From Floricoccus tropicus (GTDB taxonomy: Bacteria; Bacillota; Bacilli; Lactobacillales; Streptococcaceae), in NCBI RefSeq assembly GCF_001832905.1, contig NZ_MKIR01000024.1, positions 248,001-312,000 of the forward strand: DNA of 64,000 bases, read 5' to 3'. The position numbers and the translations under genes were made by a program. The notes beneath the pieces are model-generated. The model was not told where the DNA came from, made no database searches, and saw only the letters and a list, made by a program, of their open reading frames with translations. Below, piece by piece: positions 28,136 through 37,520 of this stretch. Numbering within the stretch: position 1 is the first letter of the stretch; the number at the start of each line of letters is the position of its first letter.

Positions 28136-29569
28136 TTAATTTAGTTCCCAATATAAATTTAAATACTCAAGGCTCGCAGTGTCCCAAGAGAAGTCTTGTT
28201 CCATTGCATTTTTTTGAAGTTTCTTCCAAGCCTCTTGGTCTCTATTATACAATAAATTTGCAGAAGCGAGTACGTCTTTTAGCCAATAGCTATCAAAACT
28301 CTTGAAACCAAATCCTGTCCCTTCACCAGTTAGTGGGTTGTAAGGGCTTACTGTATCTTTGAGGCCACCAACTTCATGTACAAGTGGCAAATTTCCATAA
28401 CGCATAGCCATCATTTGTGATAGACCACATGGCTCAAATGCACTAGGCATTAAGAATAAATCACTTCCACCATATATTCTTTGTGCAAGTTCTAGATTAA
28501 AGTTGATAATTGTAGCGACTTTATCAGGATAATTTTCTGTAAACCAAGAGAAACCTTCTTCAAATTCTTTGTATCCTGTTCCTAAAATGACAAATTGAAT
28601 ATCCCAATTCAAGATTTCTTTCATTTGTTCTAAGACTAAATGGAAACCTTTTTGATAAGTGAGTCGACTGACAATACCAACGAGCATTACATCTTCACGG
28701 ACAGGTAGTCCAACTTGCTTTTGAAGTTCTAATTTATTGATAGTTTTATCTTTAACTGTTTTTAAGGAATAATTTTTAAATAGAAATTCATCTTTTGCAG
28801 GATCGAAAATCTCAGTATCAATTCCATTAACAATTCCAGAAAGTTTACTATTTTGGGCACGCAGAATTGAATCAAGGCCCTTGCCAAATTCTGGTGTTTG
28901 AATTTCTTTAGCATATGTTGGAGAAACAGTTGTAATTTTATTAGCGTAAATCAAACCTGATTTAAGCCAATTGAAGCAGCCGTCTTGTTGGAAAGTTCCA
29001 TCATTATATTTATCCATGCTTAGGTTGAAAAGCTCACCTAGAGTAGCTGGGTCGTACTGCCCTTGAAACTCAATGTTATGAATAGTTAGTAATGTATTTA
29101 TATATGGATAGCCATCAATCCAAGCATATTTTTCCCTTAGAAGAACGGGAATCATTGCTGTATGATAATCATTTACGTGAATAACATCTGGAATAAATTC
29201 AAGCTGTGGAAGAATTTCAAGAACTGCTTGTTGGAAGAAGGCAAATCTTTCTCCATCATCGTAGAAACCATAGACCCCATCACGATTGAAGTAGTATTCG
29301 TTGTCAATGAAGTAGAAGTGTACGTTTTCAAAGTATATATGTTTTACACCAGCATACATGTGTCTCCAGCCAACATCAACATATGTGTAGAATAGATCTT
29401 CAGCTTGATCCTTAAATTGTTGAGGTATCCCCTTGTAATAAGGTAATATAACTCTGGCGTCAACATCCTTTTTTTTATTGAGACTTTTAGGTAATGCGCC
29501 TAGAACATCTCCAAGACCACCAGTTTTTATAAAAGGGGCAGCTTCTGCCCCAACTAATAATATTTTCAT
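28136..29569 (-). CDS. glgA: Glycogen synthase (ADP-glucose type)
   Basis: GlgA (477 aa) is a GT5 glycosyltransferase that extends alpha-1,4-glucan from ADP-glucose. The ADP-glucose-binding KTGGL is at residues 15-19, and the C-terminal catalytic segment is PSAFEPCGLSQMMAMRYG. It overlaps glgD by 4 nt and precedes glgP. Confidence 0.97.
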   Translation of the reverse strand: MKILLVGAEAAPFIKTGGLGDVLGALPKSLNKKKDVDARVILPYYKGIPQQFKDQAEDLFYTYVDVGWRHMYAGVKHIYFENVHFYFIDNEYYFNRDGVYGFYDDGERFAFFQQAVLEILPQLEFIPDVIHVNDYHTAMIPVLLREKYAWIDGYPYINTLLTIHNIEFQGQYDPATLGELFNLSMDKYNDGTFQQDGCFNWLKSGLIYANKITTVSPTYAKEIQTPEFGKGLDSILRAQNSKLSGIVNGIDTEIFDPAKDEFLFKNYSLKTVKDKTINKLELQKQVGLPVREDVMLVGIVSRLTYQKGFHLVLEQMKEILNWDIQFVILGTGYKEFEEGFSWFTENYPDKVATIINFNLELAQRIYGGSDLFLMPSAFEPCGLSQMMAMRYGNLPLVHEVGGLKDTVSPYNPLTGEGTGFGFKSFDSYWLKDVLASANLLYNRDQEAWKKLQKNAMEQDFSWDTASLEYLNLYWELN

Positions 29570-30708
29570 CCTTTAACATCCTCTGTAATCTTATCTGATT
29601 TTCCAATAATAACAGGTTTTTCAGGTGTACCTTTGATAGTAACATTATCAGCAATTTCTGCGCTCTTATCAATAATTGCATACTCAATATTGACATTTTT
29701 TCCAATTTTAACTTTAGGGAAGAGAATTGAATCTTTTACTACTGATCCGTCATCAACTAAACAATTTCTAGAAACAATTGAGTGAAGAACACTTCCGTTA
29801 ATAATAGAACCAGATGCAAATTGTGAGTTTTCAACACGAGAATTTTCTGAATAGTAAGTTGCTTCCTCGTTTTTAACTTTTGTATAAACTTTCTGGCTTC
29901 CGAAAAGAAGAGAATTGAATTTATGAGGATCAAGCATATCCATGTTAGCATCATAATAAGTCTTCACATCGTGAATATTAGCAAGATAGCCAGTATATTC
30001 ATAAGCTAGTGCGTCAGTTTCGGCAACTTGATTACTTAAAAGATAACGAAGCTTACGAGGCTCTGCTTTAGCCTGTTCTTGTTCCATTAACTCAATTAAC
30101 CAGTCGGTACTTACTACATATGTCCCAGCTGACATAGTAGCATCACTACCTGTATGCTTATTTGGATCAAACTGAGAAGCACCAACTACAGTATCTGTAT
30201 CGTCAATTTCTAAAATTTGGTTAGCTGCAGATAATTTATCATTAGCCATTCTCTTATAAACAACAGTCATTTTTCTTTTGTTTGCTGTGTGGACATGGAT
30301 TACTTGTGCGAGGTTAATGTTACAAAGAATATCACAAGTTGAGAAGATAGTATAATCACTGCCAGTTCTCTTTAAATACGTGAGTAGTTTGTCATAGTAA
30401 TCATCATCTGCATAAACATCGTTAAAATCTTTATTATAGAAACCGATGAAAAGATGACTAAGCAAACTATTTAATCCCCACTCACGACCATTTCTGATGT
30501 GGTCAAGTACACTGTTAACCTTATCTTCATGGAAGATGGCATATACATTACGAATATCAGCATTAATGAGATTAGATAATTGAAAGTCAATTAATCTATA
30601 TTTTCCATCAAAGGGTAGTGTAGCTAGGGGACGATTAGCTGTTAATTCTTCCATTTCATGATAACCAACAGCGTTTCCTAAAATTGCACAATATTTATCA
30701 ATCTTCAT
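29566..30708 (-). CDS. glgD: Glucose-1-phosphate adenylyltransferase regulatory subunit GlgD
   Basis: GlgD (380 aa) is the non-catalytic or weakly active partner of GlgC in Firmicute ADP-glucose pyrophosphorylase. It keeps the nucleotidyltransferase fold ([20 protein letters not shown]) and a left-handed beta-helix C-terminus, but the N-terminal GGxGxRL nucleotide loop seen in GlgC is replaced by [12 protein letters not shown]. The start overlaps glgC by 11 nt and the end overlaps glgA by 4 nt. Confidence 0.95.
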   Translation of the reverse strand: MKIDKYCAILGNAVGYHEMEELTANRPLATLPFDGKYRLIDFQLSNLINADIRNVYAIFHEDKVNSVLDHIRNGREWGLNSLLSHLFIGFYNKDFNDVYADDDYYDKLLTYLKRTGSDYTIFSTCDILCNINLAQVIHVHTANKRKMTVVYKRMANDKLSAANQILEIDDTDTVVGASQFDPNKHTGSDATMSAGTYVVSTDWLIELMEQEQAKAEPRKLRYLLSNQVAETDALAYEYTGYLANIHDVKTYYDANMDMLDPHKFNSLLFGSQKVYTKVKNEEATYYSENSRVENSQFASGSIINGSVLHSIVSRNCLVDDGSVVKDSILFPKVKIGKNVNIEYAIIDKSAEIADNVTIKGTPEKPVIIGKSDKITEDVKG

Positions 30709-31852
30709 CTTTTGGTACTCCTACGACTTCTTTATATCCAATAACTTGAATTTCTTCTTCACCAATAATCTCTGTATCTGCTCCAATTACAGCATTAGAA
30801 CCTATAATAGCTCGTTTAATTACGGCATTTTCATTGATAATAGCTCCTGGCATTATAAATGAATCTTCTACGATTGCGCCTTCTTTAACTTGTACATTTG
30901 TTGATAATATTGAATGAGTAACTTTTCCTGAAACAACGCAGCCATCGACTACAAGTGAGTCTTTAACAGATGCTTTTGAAGTGATGAAATTTGGTGGAGC
31001 AATTTCATTTTTTGAGTAAATTTTCCATTGACGATTTCTTGAATCCAATTCATTGTTAGGAGAGATGTATTCCATATTCGCTTCATGAAGGGAATCAATT
31101 GTACCTACGTCTTTCCAATATCCTTCAAATTCATAGGCATAAACTCTTTCACCAGAATCAAGGAAAGCAGGAATGACATTTTGTCCAAAGTCGCTCATAT
31201 CAACTCCATTTTTTGCTCCATTTATAAGAGTTTCTCGAAGCTCTTTCCAATTGAAGATGTAGATTCCCATAGATGCTTTGGTTGATTTTGGATGTTCTGG
31301 TTTTTCATCGAATTCTACGATTCTATTTGAAGAATCGGTATTCATAATGCCAAAACGGCTTGCTTCTTTAAGAGGCACATCAATTACGGCAACAGTAAGA
31401 CTTGCTAAGTTATCTTTATGAGAATTTAGCATTTCATCATAATCCATCTTATAAATATGATCTCCTGAGAGGATTAGCACATATTCAGGATTAATGTGGT
31501 CAATATAATCCATATTTTGATAGATAGCATGACTAGTTCCTTCAAACCATTTATTTCCTTCAGTTGCACTGTATGGTTGAAGAATTGAGACACCTGAATT
31601 AATTCCATCAAGTCCCCATGCCGAGCCATTTCCTATATGTTCATTTAGTGCTAAAGGTTGATATTGAGTTATTACTCCAACGTTTTTAATTCCAGAATTT
31701 GCACAGTTTGAGAGTGCGAAATCAATAATACGGTAGCGCCCACCAAACGGAACAGCAGGTTTAGCTATAGATTGAGTTAATTTACCAAGTCTAGTTCCTT
31801 GTCCCCCGGCTAAAATCAATGCGAGCATATCTTTACTCATTTGCATTACCAT
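30698..31852 (-). CDS. glgC: Glucose-1-phosphate adenylyltransferase catalytic subunit GlgC
   Basis: GlgC (384 aa from the first ATG) makes ADP-glucose from glucose-1-phosphate and ATP, the committed step of glycogen synthesis. The N-terminal [16 protein letters not shown] and [15 protein letters not shown] are intact, followed by a beta-helix domain. The start is uncertain: three in-frame ATGs (31852, 31846, 31840) are close together and none has a good adjacent Shine-Dalgarno. The nearest, AAAGGT, lies upstream of a hairpin that spans the glgB stop (31857-31871). Confidence 0.95.
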   Translation of the reverse strand: MVMQMSKDMLALILAGGQGTRLGKLTQSIAKPAVPFGGRYRIIDFALSNCANSGIKNVGVITQYQPLALNEHIGNGSAWGLDGINSGVSILQPYSATEGNKWFEGTSHAIYQNMDYIDHINPEYVLILSGDHIYKMDYDEMLNSHKDNLASLTVAVIDVPLKEASRFGIMNTDSSNRIVEFDEKPEHPKSTKASMGIYIFNWKELRETLINGAKNGVDMSDFGQNVIPAFLDSGERVYAYEFEGYWKDVGTIDSLHEANMEYISPNNELDSRNRQWKIYSKNEIAPPNFITSKASVKDSLVVDGCVVSGKVTHSILSTNVQVKEGAIVEDSFIMPGAIINENAVIKRAIIGSNAVIGADTEIIGEEEIQVIGYKEVVGVPKDED

Positions 31853-31856
31853 TTTT

Positions 31857-31871
31857 CTTAGTTATACTAAG
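31857..31871 (-). promoter_or_regulatory. Hairpin between glgB stop and glgC start
   Basis: On the minus strand CTTAGT-ATA-ACTAAG forms a 6-bp stem that includes the glgB stop codon. It separates the AAAGGT Shine-Dalgarno from the first glgC ATG; folding it would bring the two to normal spacing. A role is inferred only. Confidence 0.3.
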
Positions 31872-33741
31872 ATTTACCTTTCTTCTTTTTATCCTTAATT
31901 TTCAATTTCCAAAGTGAAGCACCTAGTGGTGGTAGTGTGAATGACAATGTATTTTTATAATGTTTCCAGTCACCTTCTCTGGTTTTGGTATCTTGATTTA
32001 ATTTATCAAGATTTCCACCAAATTCTTTAAGCTCTGAGTTAAAGATTTCAGTATAAAGACCAGCATCGGGAACTCCAACAGTGAAATTAACGCGCTCAAC
32101 TGGTGTCATATTGAAGACACACAATATATAATTTTCCTCGTCTTTACGGAGGAAAGAAAGGATACTTTGATCGCTATTATCAGCATCAATAATTTCGATA
32201 CCAGAGTAATCATGATCAATTGCCCATAGAGGACTATGCCCTTTATAAAACTCATTTAAGGTTTTAGAATAGTGCTGCATTTTATGATTAAGATCGTCAT
32301 TTAAACTATCCCACTCTAAACCTTGATCGTATTTCCATTCTAGAAATTGCCCAAATTCACTACCCATGAACAATAATTTTTTCCCAGGATGGCACATTTG
32401 ATATGCATATAGGTTTCTAAGACCTGAGAATTGTTGTTCACGATTTCCCCACATTTTATGCATCATACTCTTTTTACCGTGTACAACTTCATCATGTGAG
32501 AAAGGTAAAATGAAATTCTCGCTCATAGCATACATAAAACTAAAGGTTAGCAATCCATAATTATATTTACGGAATATCGGATCCATTTCATAAAATCTTA
32601 AAATATCATTCATCCAACCCATATTCCATTTATAGTCAAAACCTAGAGTGTTTTCTGAAATAGGACCTGTTACTTTAATTTTTGTCTCAGAATCTTCAGC
32701 TATCATCAAAACATTGGGGTGCTTTTCTTTTACAACAGCATTAAGCTTTCTTAGGAAGTGGTACCCTTCAAAGTTAATATTTGTTCCCTCATGATTTGGT
32801 TCCCATGGACCTTCATCATAATCAAGGTAAACCATATTACTCACAGCATCCACACGTATCCCATCAATATGATAATATTCTAACCAAAATAGAGCAGAAG
32901 AAATTAAGAATGATTGCACTTGTGGTTTACCTAAATCGAAGTTTAAGGCTCCCCAGCGATAGTTGTTTGCTCTAGTTTCGTTGTAATATTCAAATGTAGG
33001 CGTTCCGTCGTAGTATGCCAAACTATCATCGTTAATGCAGAAGTGTCCAGGAACCCAGTCTACAATAACCCCAATATTATTTAGATGACATTCTTCAACA
33101 AAATCTCTTAATTCTTCTGGTCTTCCATAGGTATTTTCTAAAGCAAAGTATCCTATTAGTTGGTATCCCCAAGACATACCTAAAGGGTGGGCCATAAGCG
33201 GCATGAATTCTACATGCGTATAGTTCATTTCAATTAAGTAAGGAATAAGAGTTTCTTTTAATTCTTTAAAAGTATAAGGCGTACCATCGTCATGATTGTT
33301 CCAACTATATGGATGTACTTCATAAATATTAATAGGTTCTTTAAAATAATTGGTTTTATTTCTCCTATTAATCCACTTGTCATCCTTCCATTTTTTTTCT
33401 GGAATATCATAAATAACGGAAGCAGTGCCTGGTCTTTTTTCTAAACCTATAGAAAACGGATCAATTTTCATAATGATTTCGCCGTTACTACGAGTGATTT
33501 GAAATTTGTATAAATCACCAATATTAGGCAATTCAGTTGTGATTTCCCATACTTGGCTATCAATTTTAGTCATAGGTATAGGATTTTCAGCCCAGTTGGT
33601 GAAATCACCAACCAAATCAACATTTTGGGCATTTGGAGCCCACACTCGGAATGTATGTCCATTCTTTGTTTTATGATGACCAAAGTAATCTTGTGCCTTA
33701 AAGTTTTCACCTGTTGTGAAACTTTCCGATTGCTTATTCAG
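31867..33741 (-). CDS. glgB: 1,4-alpha-glucan branching enzyme
   Basis: GlgB adds alpha-1,6 branches to glycogen. It has a CBM48 domain (about residues 20-110: [20 protein letters not shown]) and a GH13 barrel with DGIRVDAVS (nucleophile Asp), IAEDS (acid/base Glu) and [13 protein letters not shown]. The frame is open to a TTG at 33759 that has no ribosome binding site. GGAAGGGAG lies 7 nt before an in-frame CTG at 33741, which would start the protein at [12 protein letters not shown], as in relatives; CTG is therefore chosen (624 aa; 630 aa from TTG). It is the first gene of glgBCDAP. Confidence 0.93.
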   Translation of the reverse strand: MNKQSESFTTGENFKAQDYFGHHKTKNGHTFRVWAPNAQNVDLVGDFTNWAENPIPMTKIDSQVWEITTELPNIGDLYKFQITRSNGEIIMKIDPFSIGLEKRPGTASVIYDIPEKKWKDDKWINRRNKTNYFKEPINIYEVHPYSWNNHDDGTPYTFKELKETLIPYLIEMNYTHVEFMPLMAHPLGMSWGYQLIGYFALENTYGRPEELRDFVEECHLNNIGVIVDWVPGHFCINDDSLAYYDGTPTFEYYNETRANNYRWGALNFDLGKPQVQSFLISSALFWLEYYHIDGIRVDAVSNMVYLDYDEGPWEPNHEGTNINFEGYHFLRKLNAVVKEKHPNVLMIAEDSETKIKVTGPISENTLGFDYKWNMGWMNDILRFYEMDPIFRKYNYGLLTFSFMYAMSENFILPFSHDEVVHGKKSMMHKMWGNREQQFSGLRNLYAYQMCHPGKKLLFMGSEFGQFLEWKYDQGLEWDSLNDDLNHKMQHYSKTLNEFYKGHSPLWAIDHDYSGIEIIDADNSDQSILSFLRKDEENYILCVFNMTPVERVNFTVGVPDAGLYTEIFNSELKEFGGNLDKLNQDTKTREGDWKHYKNTLSFTLPPLGASLWKLKIKDKKKKGKS

Positions 33742-33781
33742 AGTAGTTCTCCCTTCCAAAGTAATATATTCACATATTTTA

Positions 33782-33795
33782 TGAAAACGTTTACT
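33782..33795. promoter_or_regulatory. cre site (CcpA operator) at the glgB promoter
   Basis: TGAAAACGTTTACT matches the cre consensus TGWNANCGNTNWCA at all but the last base. It lies about 10 bp downstream of the glg operon -10, a position typical of repression by CcpA. Confidence 0.65.
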
Positions 33796-33805
33796 TTTTA
33801 CTATT

Positions 33806-33834
33806 AGTATACACTTTTATTGTGTTGTAATCAA
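33806..33834 (-). promoter_or_regulatory. glgBCDAP promoter
   Basis: On the minus strand TTGATT (complement of 33829-33834) and TATACT (complement of 33806-33811) are spaced by exactly 17 bp. Confidence 0.65.
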
Positions 33835-33841
33835 TGTTTTT

Positions 33842-33877
33842 TTAAAAAAACAAGAGCGTCATTAAATAACGTTCTTG
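33842..33877 (-). terminator. Terminator of the GH13 gene upstream of glgB
   Basis: On the minus strand CAAGAACGTTA pairs imperfectly with TGACGCTCTTG over TTTAA, followed by seven T residues. It overlaps the 3' end of the neopullulanase-like gene. Confidence 0.7.
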
Positions 33878-35682
33878 CTTAAAAATATAGAAGATTGAGG
33901 TTCAATTTTTTCACCAGAAAAAAGGCTTAGAATCCCATCTGGTATTGGTTTTGAGAAGTGAATTGATTGGTCGTTTAAAATATCAATACTATTAGAAGCA
34001 TTGATGATGTGAATTGATATTTTTTCGTTATTATAACGAATTATTCCAAGACTCTTATTTGTGTAAAAAGAAAGTAAAAGACCGTTAGAAAGTTCCTTAT
34101 TTGCTTTACGAATTTTAATCCATTTTTTGAAGTCATCATGGACCTTATCGTTAATACTTTTCCATGGGAAAAAAGAACGATTATCCGGGTCTGGTCCACC
34201 ACTAGTGAGTGCCTCGTCTCCGTAATATATACAAGGGACACCTGGGAGCGTCATCAACATTTGTAGTGCAAGATAAAGTTTATTAGTATCTTCTCCAAGT
34301 ATTGTCAAAGCGCGTGCAGTATCATGAGTTCCAATATTGTTAAAATTATTCAAGAATATATCAATTGGATAGTTTTCTTGTAGACTAGTAAGTTGATAGT
34401 AAGCAGTTTGGGCAGAAATATCTTCATTTAAGAAATCCAAAATTAGACTACGAAATGGGTAATTCATAACTGAGTGCATTGAATTACCAAGTATGTATTT
34501 TCTTTTTTCTTCATAAGCAATCTTACGACTTGCATCTTCCCACACTTCACCAATTAAAACTTTATCATTGTAGTTATCCAAGGTTTTTCGGATTCCAGCA
34601 ATAAAAGAATCTGGAAGTTCATCAGCGACATCAAGACGCCAACCATCAACACCAAATTTGGTCCATTTATTAACAACTGAATCTTCTGCTTGATAGATAT
34701 AGTTTTGGAATACTGGATTATGTTTATCAATTTCAGGTAAGTCCATGATTCCCCACCAAGATTCATAATCATGAGGGTATTCTTTGAATTTAAACCAATC
34801 AATATGAGGGCTATTAGGATCACGATATGCCCCAGCATTTTCACCAAAACGACCATCATAGTTGAAGTAGGTAGAGTTTCTACCCACATGAGAAAAAACT
34901 CCGTCAAGAACAATCTGCATATTATTTTTATGAAGCTCTTTTATCAAATCAGCAAAGTCTTTCTCAGTTCCCAATAAGGGATCAATTTCCATGTAGTCCG
35001 CAGTGTCATAACGATGGACACTTGAAGCTCTGAAAATTGGATTTAGATAAAGGGCAGTGATTCCCAAATCTTTCAAGTAGGGAATTTTCTCCCTAATACC
35101 ACGCAGTGTTCCACCATAGTAGGTCCAACGTGCGATATCGCCACTAGGCTCTTTTACATAAAAAGGACGGTCAGTCGTCTTGCCATAGAAGAGGACATTA
35201 TCAATTGGGTTTTCAATTTTTTCATCATCTGATTTAGCAAAGGAGTCAGGGAATATTTGATAAAAAACAGCACTTCTATACCAATCAGGTCCCTTATCTT
35301 CGCCATCAAAAATTGTCAAAGTAAAAGGAGACGTTTCATTTTTATGTGGATAGCACTGTCCTTCGCCAGTGTGAGGTCTTTTTGCACCATAAAAGAAAAG
35401 GTAGGTACAGTCATTCTTATGTTCTCTTATTTGGAAAAAGTAACTATATATCCCAATTTTATCGAAATCGGAAAGCTCAATTGTATGTAAATATTTGGTC
35501 TTATTTGACGGGTTCATTGGAAAATATTTTTCAAAACCGTCTTCGCTTCGCAAAACGAAATCAACATCAACTGGGCTATCTGTTTCAACAATTATATTAA
35601 ATTTATTCTTAGAATTTATTTTATTTGCCCCAAAAGGGACTTTGTATTCTTCATCCCACGGATTGAAGTAAAGGTTTGCCAT
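33862..35682 (-). CDS. GH13 neopullulanase/cyclomaltodextrinase-type alpha-glycosidase
   Basis: This 606-aa intracellular GH13 (subfamily 20-like) enzyme has an N-terminal CBM34-type domain (residues 1-120) and a barrel beginning SAVFYQIFPDSFA. Catalytic motifs are GVDGWRLDVADEL (nucleophile), LIGEVWED (acid/base) and NNIGTHDTARAL. Such enzymes hydrolyse cyclodextrins, pullulan and branched maltodextrins. No signal peptide is seen, so it probably trims maltodextrins or glycogen-derived limit dextrins. It has its own promoter and terminator just upstream of the glg operon; a pullulanase-type gene also accompanies glg genes in Lactococcus. Confidence 0.9.
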   Translation of the reverse strand: MANLYFNPWDEEYKVPFGANKINSKNKFNIIVETDSPVDVDFVLRSEDGFEKYFPMNPSNKTKYLHTIELSDFDKIGIYSYFFQIREHKNDCTYLFFYGAKRPHTGEGQCYPHKNETSPFTLTIFDGEDKGPDWYRSAVFYQIFPDSFAKSDDEKIENPIDNVLFYGKTTDRPFYVKEPSGDIARWTYYGGTLRGIREKIPYLKDLGITALYLNPIFRASSVHRYDTADYMEIDPLLGTEKDFADLIKELHKNNMQIVLDGVFSHVGRNSTYFNYDGRFGENAGAYRDPNSPHIDWFKFKEYPHDYESWWGIMDLPEIDKHNPVFQNYIYQAEDSVVNKWTKFGVDGWRLDVADELPDSFIAGIRKTLDNYNDKVLIGEVWEDASRKIAYEEKRKYILGNSMHSVMNYPFRSLILDFLNEDISAQTAYYQLTSLQENYPIDIFLNNFNNIGTHDTARALTILGEDTNKLYLALQMLMTLPGVPCIYYGDEALTSGGPDPDNRSFFPWKSINDKVHDDFKKWIKIRKANKELSNGLLLSFYTNKSLGIIRYNNEKISIHIINASNSIDILNDQSIHFSKPIPDGILSLFSGEKIEPQSSIFLSKNVI

Positions 35683-35711
35683 TTAATTATCTCCGATAGT
35701 TTTTATGAAAA

Positions 35712-35740
35712 TGAAAATACTTTTCATTACTTTTATTATA
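35712..35740 (-). promoter_or_regulatory. Promoter and cre-like palindrome of the GH13 gene
   Basis: A perfect -10 TATAAT (complement of 35735-35740) is followed downstream by the palindrome TGAAAATACTTTTCA (35712-35726). The palindrome has cre-like arms but lacks the central CG. Its placement mirrors the cre at the glgB promoter. Confidence 0.5.
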
Positions 35741-35845
35741 TATCATTTGAAGTGAGTTTTCTATATATTTAGAAAATTGAAAGCGTATTTATGAGAAATA
35801 TATTACATAATAATCGTATATCATATATATAATAGAAGAAGATGC

Positions 35846-35877
35846 AAAAAAAAGGTCAATCTGATGATTGACCTTTT
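35846..35877 (-). terminator. Terminator of the amino acid ABC operon
   Basis: AAAGGTCAATC pairs with GATTGACCTTT over a 4-nt loop; on the minus strand it is followed by eight T residues. Confidence 0.85.
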
Positions 35878-35888
35878 GATGAAATTGT

Positions 35889-36557
35889 TTATTCTAAAGA
35901 GCTTGCCCAACTTCTAGACAGTCGTCTAGAGAATTGGCTAATGATAAAGTTAACTACAAAGTAGATTACTGCAATTGTACCGTATAGCATAAATACTTGT
36001 CCTGCTTGATAGTATTTACCCATTAAGATTTGAGAACTACCAAATAGCTCTTGTAATGCTATGGCAGAATATAGAAAACTTGTATCTTTAATTACTGTTA
36101 CGAATTGAGAAATTATTGCCGGAAGCATTTTTCTAATCGCTTGAGGTAAAATGATAAAAGTTAAAATTTGAAATTCAGAGAACCCTTGTGATTTTCCAGC
36201 CTCTGTTTGTCCTTCGGGAACTCCGTTTAGACCACCACGAATAATTTCAGCTAAGGCAGCAGAAGTAAAGACAGTAAAACTTGTAACACCTGCTGGAACG
36301 GATTTCATCTTAAAGATTAAAAAGATAACGAAAATCCAGAGTAAGTTTGGTACGTTTCGAACTACTTCTATATAGATGCTAGCAATAAGTTTGAGAATTT
36401 TACTTCGACCATTTCTCATAACTGCTAAGATGGTACCGAAGAATGTACTAAAGATAATTGCTAGTAATGAAATCCAAAGAGTAAGTTTTAACCCTTCGAA
36501 AATAAATCTCATATTTGGTGCAGTGAATACTTGTTGTGCTTGTTCAATTAATGACAT
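35889..36557 (-). CDS. Polar amino acid ABC transporter permease (GlnP/HisM family)
   Basis: This 222-aa inner-membrane permease has about five membrane helices and the EAA loop in EAGKSQGFSEFQILTFIILP, which contacts the ATPase. It is the last gene of the operon and pairs with the other permease 24 nt upstream to form the heterodimeric channel. Glutamine, glutamate or aspartate is the likely cargo. Confidence 0.9.
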   Translation of the reverse strand: MSLIEQAQQVFTAPNMRFIFEGLKLTLWISLLAIIFSTFFGTILAVMRNGRSKILKLIASIYIEVVRNVPNLLWIFVIFLIFKMKSVPAGVTSFTVFTSAALAEIIRGGLNGVPEGQTEAGKSQGFSEFQILTFIILPQAIRKMLPAIISQFVTVIKDTSFLYSAIALQELFGSSQILMGKYYQAGQVFMLYGTIAVIYFVVNFIISQFSRRLSRSWASSLE

Positions 36558-36581
36558 TTTTCCCCTTTCTATTGACTATTA

Positions 36582-37262
36582 TCAAATACTGTAAGAGTTT
36601 TTATTCTTTTCTTCAATGTGGCGTCCATAAGAGGCGATTGGGAAACATAGAATAAAGTATAGGGCACCCGCTGCTACAAATGCTGGAATATAACTTAGAT
36701 TTCCAGACGACCAGCTTTTGGCAGTGAAAATTAAATCTGCTCCACCAATAAGGGCAATTGTAGATGTATTTTTGATTAAGTTAACCACTTGGTTAGTAAG
36801 GGGTGGGATAATCATTCTCACTGCTTGAGGAAGGATGATTAACTGCATTGCTTCTGTGTAGGTGAAACCTTGTGACTCAGCAGCTTCAAGCTGTCCACGA
36901 GGAACTGCTTGGATACCACTACGAATAACTTCTGAAATATAAGCACCATGGTAAAGACCGACACAGAGTACAGCAGTCCAAAAGGCGCTGAGCATTAAAT
37001 GTTGGTTTAAGATTGGGAAACCGTAGTAGACAACTACGAATTGAATTAGCAAGGGAATGTTTTGGTAAACCTCCACATATACAAGTGAGATACCTCTCAG
37101 TACTTTATTTTTACTTGAAGACATAGTTCCAAATATTACTCCAAGTGTTAAAGCTAATATTAATGCGCAAACAGCAATTCCAAGAGTGAAGAGGAATGCT
37201 TTACCAAAGATTCCAAAGTCACTAAAGAGTGCTTGCCAACGTTCAAGAGCATATGGGCTCAT
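36582..37262 (-). CDS. Polar amino acid ABC transporter permease (GlnP/HisQ family)
   Basis: This 226-aa permease has about five membrane segments and the EAA motif LEAAESQGFTYTEAMQLIILP. It is the partner of the downstream permease. AGGAG lies before the ATG at 37262. It is separated from the upstream binding-protein gene by 258 bp that contain two long palindromic repeats, unusual inside an operon. Confidence 0.9.
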   Translation of the reverse strand: MSPYALERWQALFSDFGIFGKAFLFTLGIAVCALILALTLGVIFGTMSSSKNKVLRGISLVYVEVYQNIPLLIQFVVVYYGFPILNQHLMLSAFWTAVLCVGLYHGAYISEVIRSGIQAVPRGQLEAAESQGFTYTEAMQLIILPQAVRMIIPPLTNQVVNLIKNTSTIALIGGADLIFTAKSWSSGNLSYIPAFVAAGALYFILCFPIASYGRHIEEKNKNSYSI

Positions 37263-37309
37263 AGGAACTCCTTTCTAAATCATAGTCGCTTAAGAATAGA
37301 CTAATACTT

Positions 37310-37373
37310 CGTTGCGATTTATACTAATAAGCATAAGCTTGCTTATTTAAGTATAATCGACATCGTAGCAACG
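37310..37373. repeat. Palindromic repeat, copy A, between binding-protein and permease genes
   Basis: CGTTGC (37310-37315) pairs with GCAACG (37368-37373). Inside, ATTTATACTAATAAGC pairs with GCTTATTTAAGTATAAT, making a hairpin of over 20 bp. On the minus strand it begins CGATGTCGATT, the same foot as the unit at 60577-60623. It is followed by GTGCAGTGAC. Confidence 0.7.
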
Positions 37374-37415
37374 TGCAGTGACTCATCTCGATGAACGCTA
37401 GTTCTATCATCGATT

Positions 37416-37471
37416 CGTCGCCATTAGAAACTAATTGCTTTAGCAATTTAAGTTTTATGGATATCGTAGCG
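37416..37471. repeat. Palindromic repeat, copy B, between binding-protein and permease genes
   Basis: CCATTAGAAACTAATTGC pairs with GCAATTTAAGTTTTATGG over TTTA. On the minus strand it starts CGATATCCATAAA. The right flank GCGCAGTGCC parallels GTGCAGTGAC after copy A, so A and B are a direct duplication about 106 bp apart with diverged but still paired arms. Confidence 0.7.
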
Positions 37472-37520
37472 TAGCGCAGTGCCTTGTCTTATTTCTATTT
37501 TAATCAACTATACATGTGAG

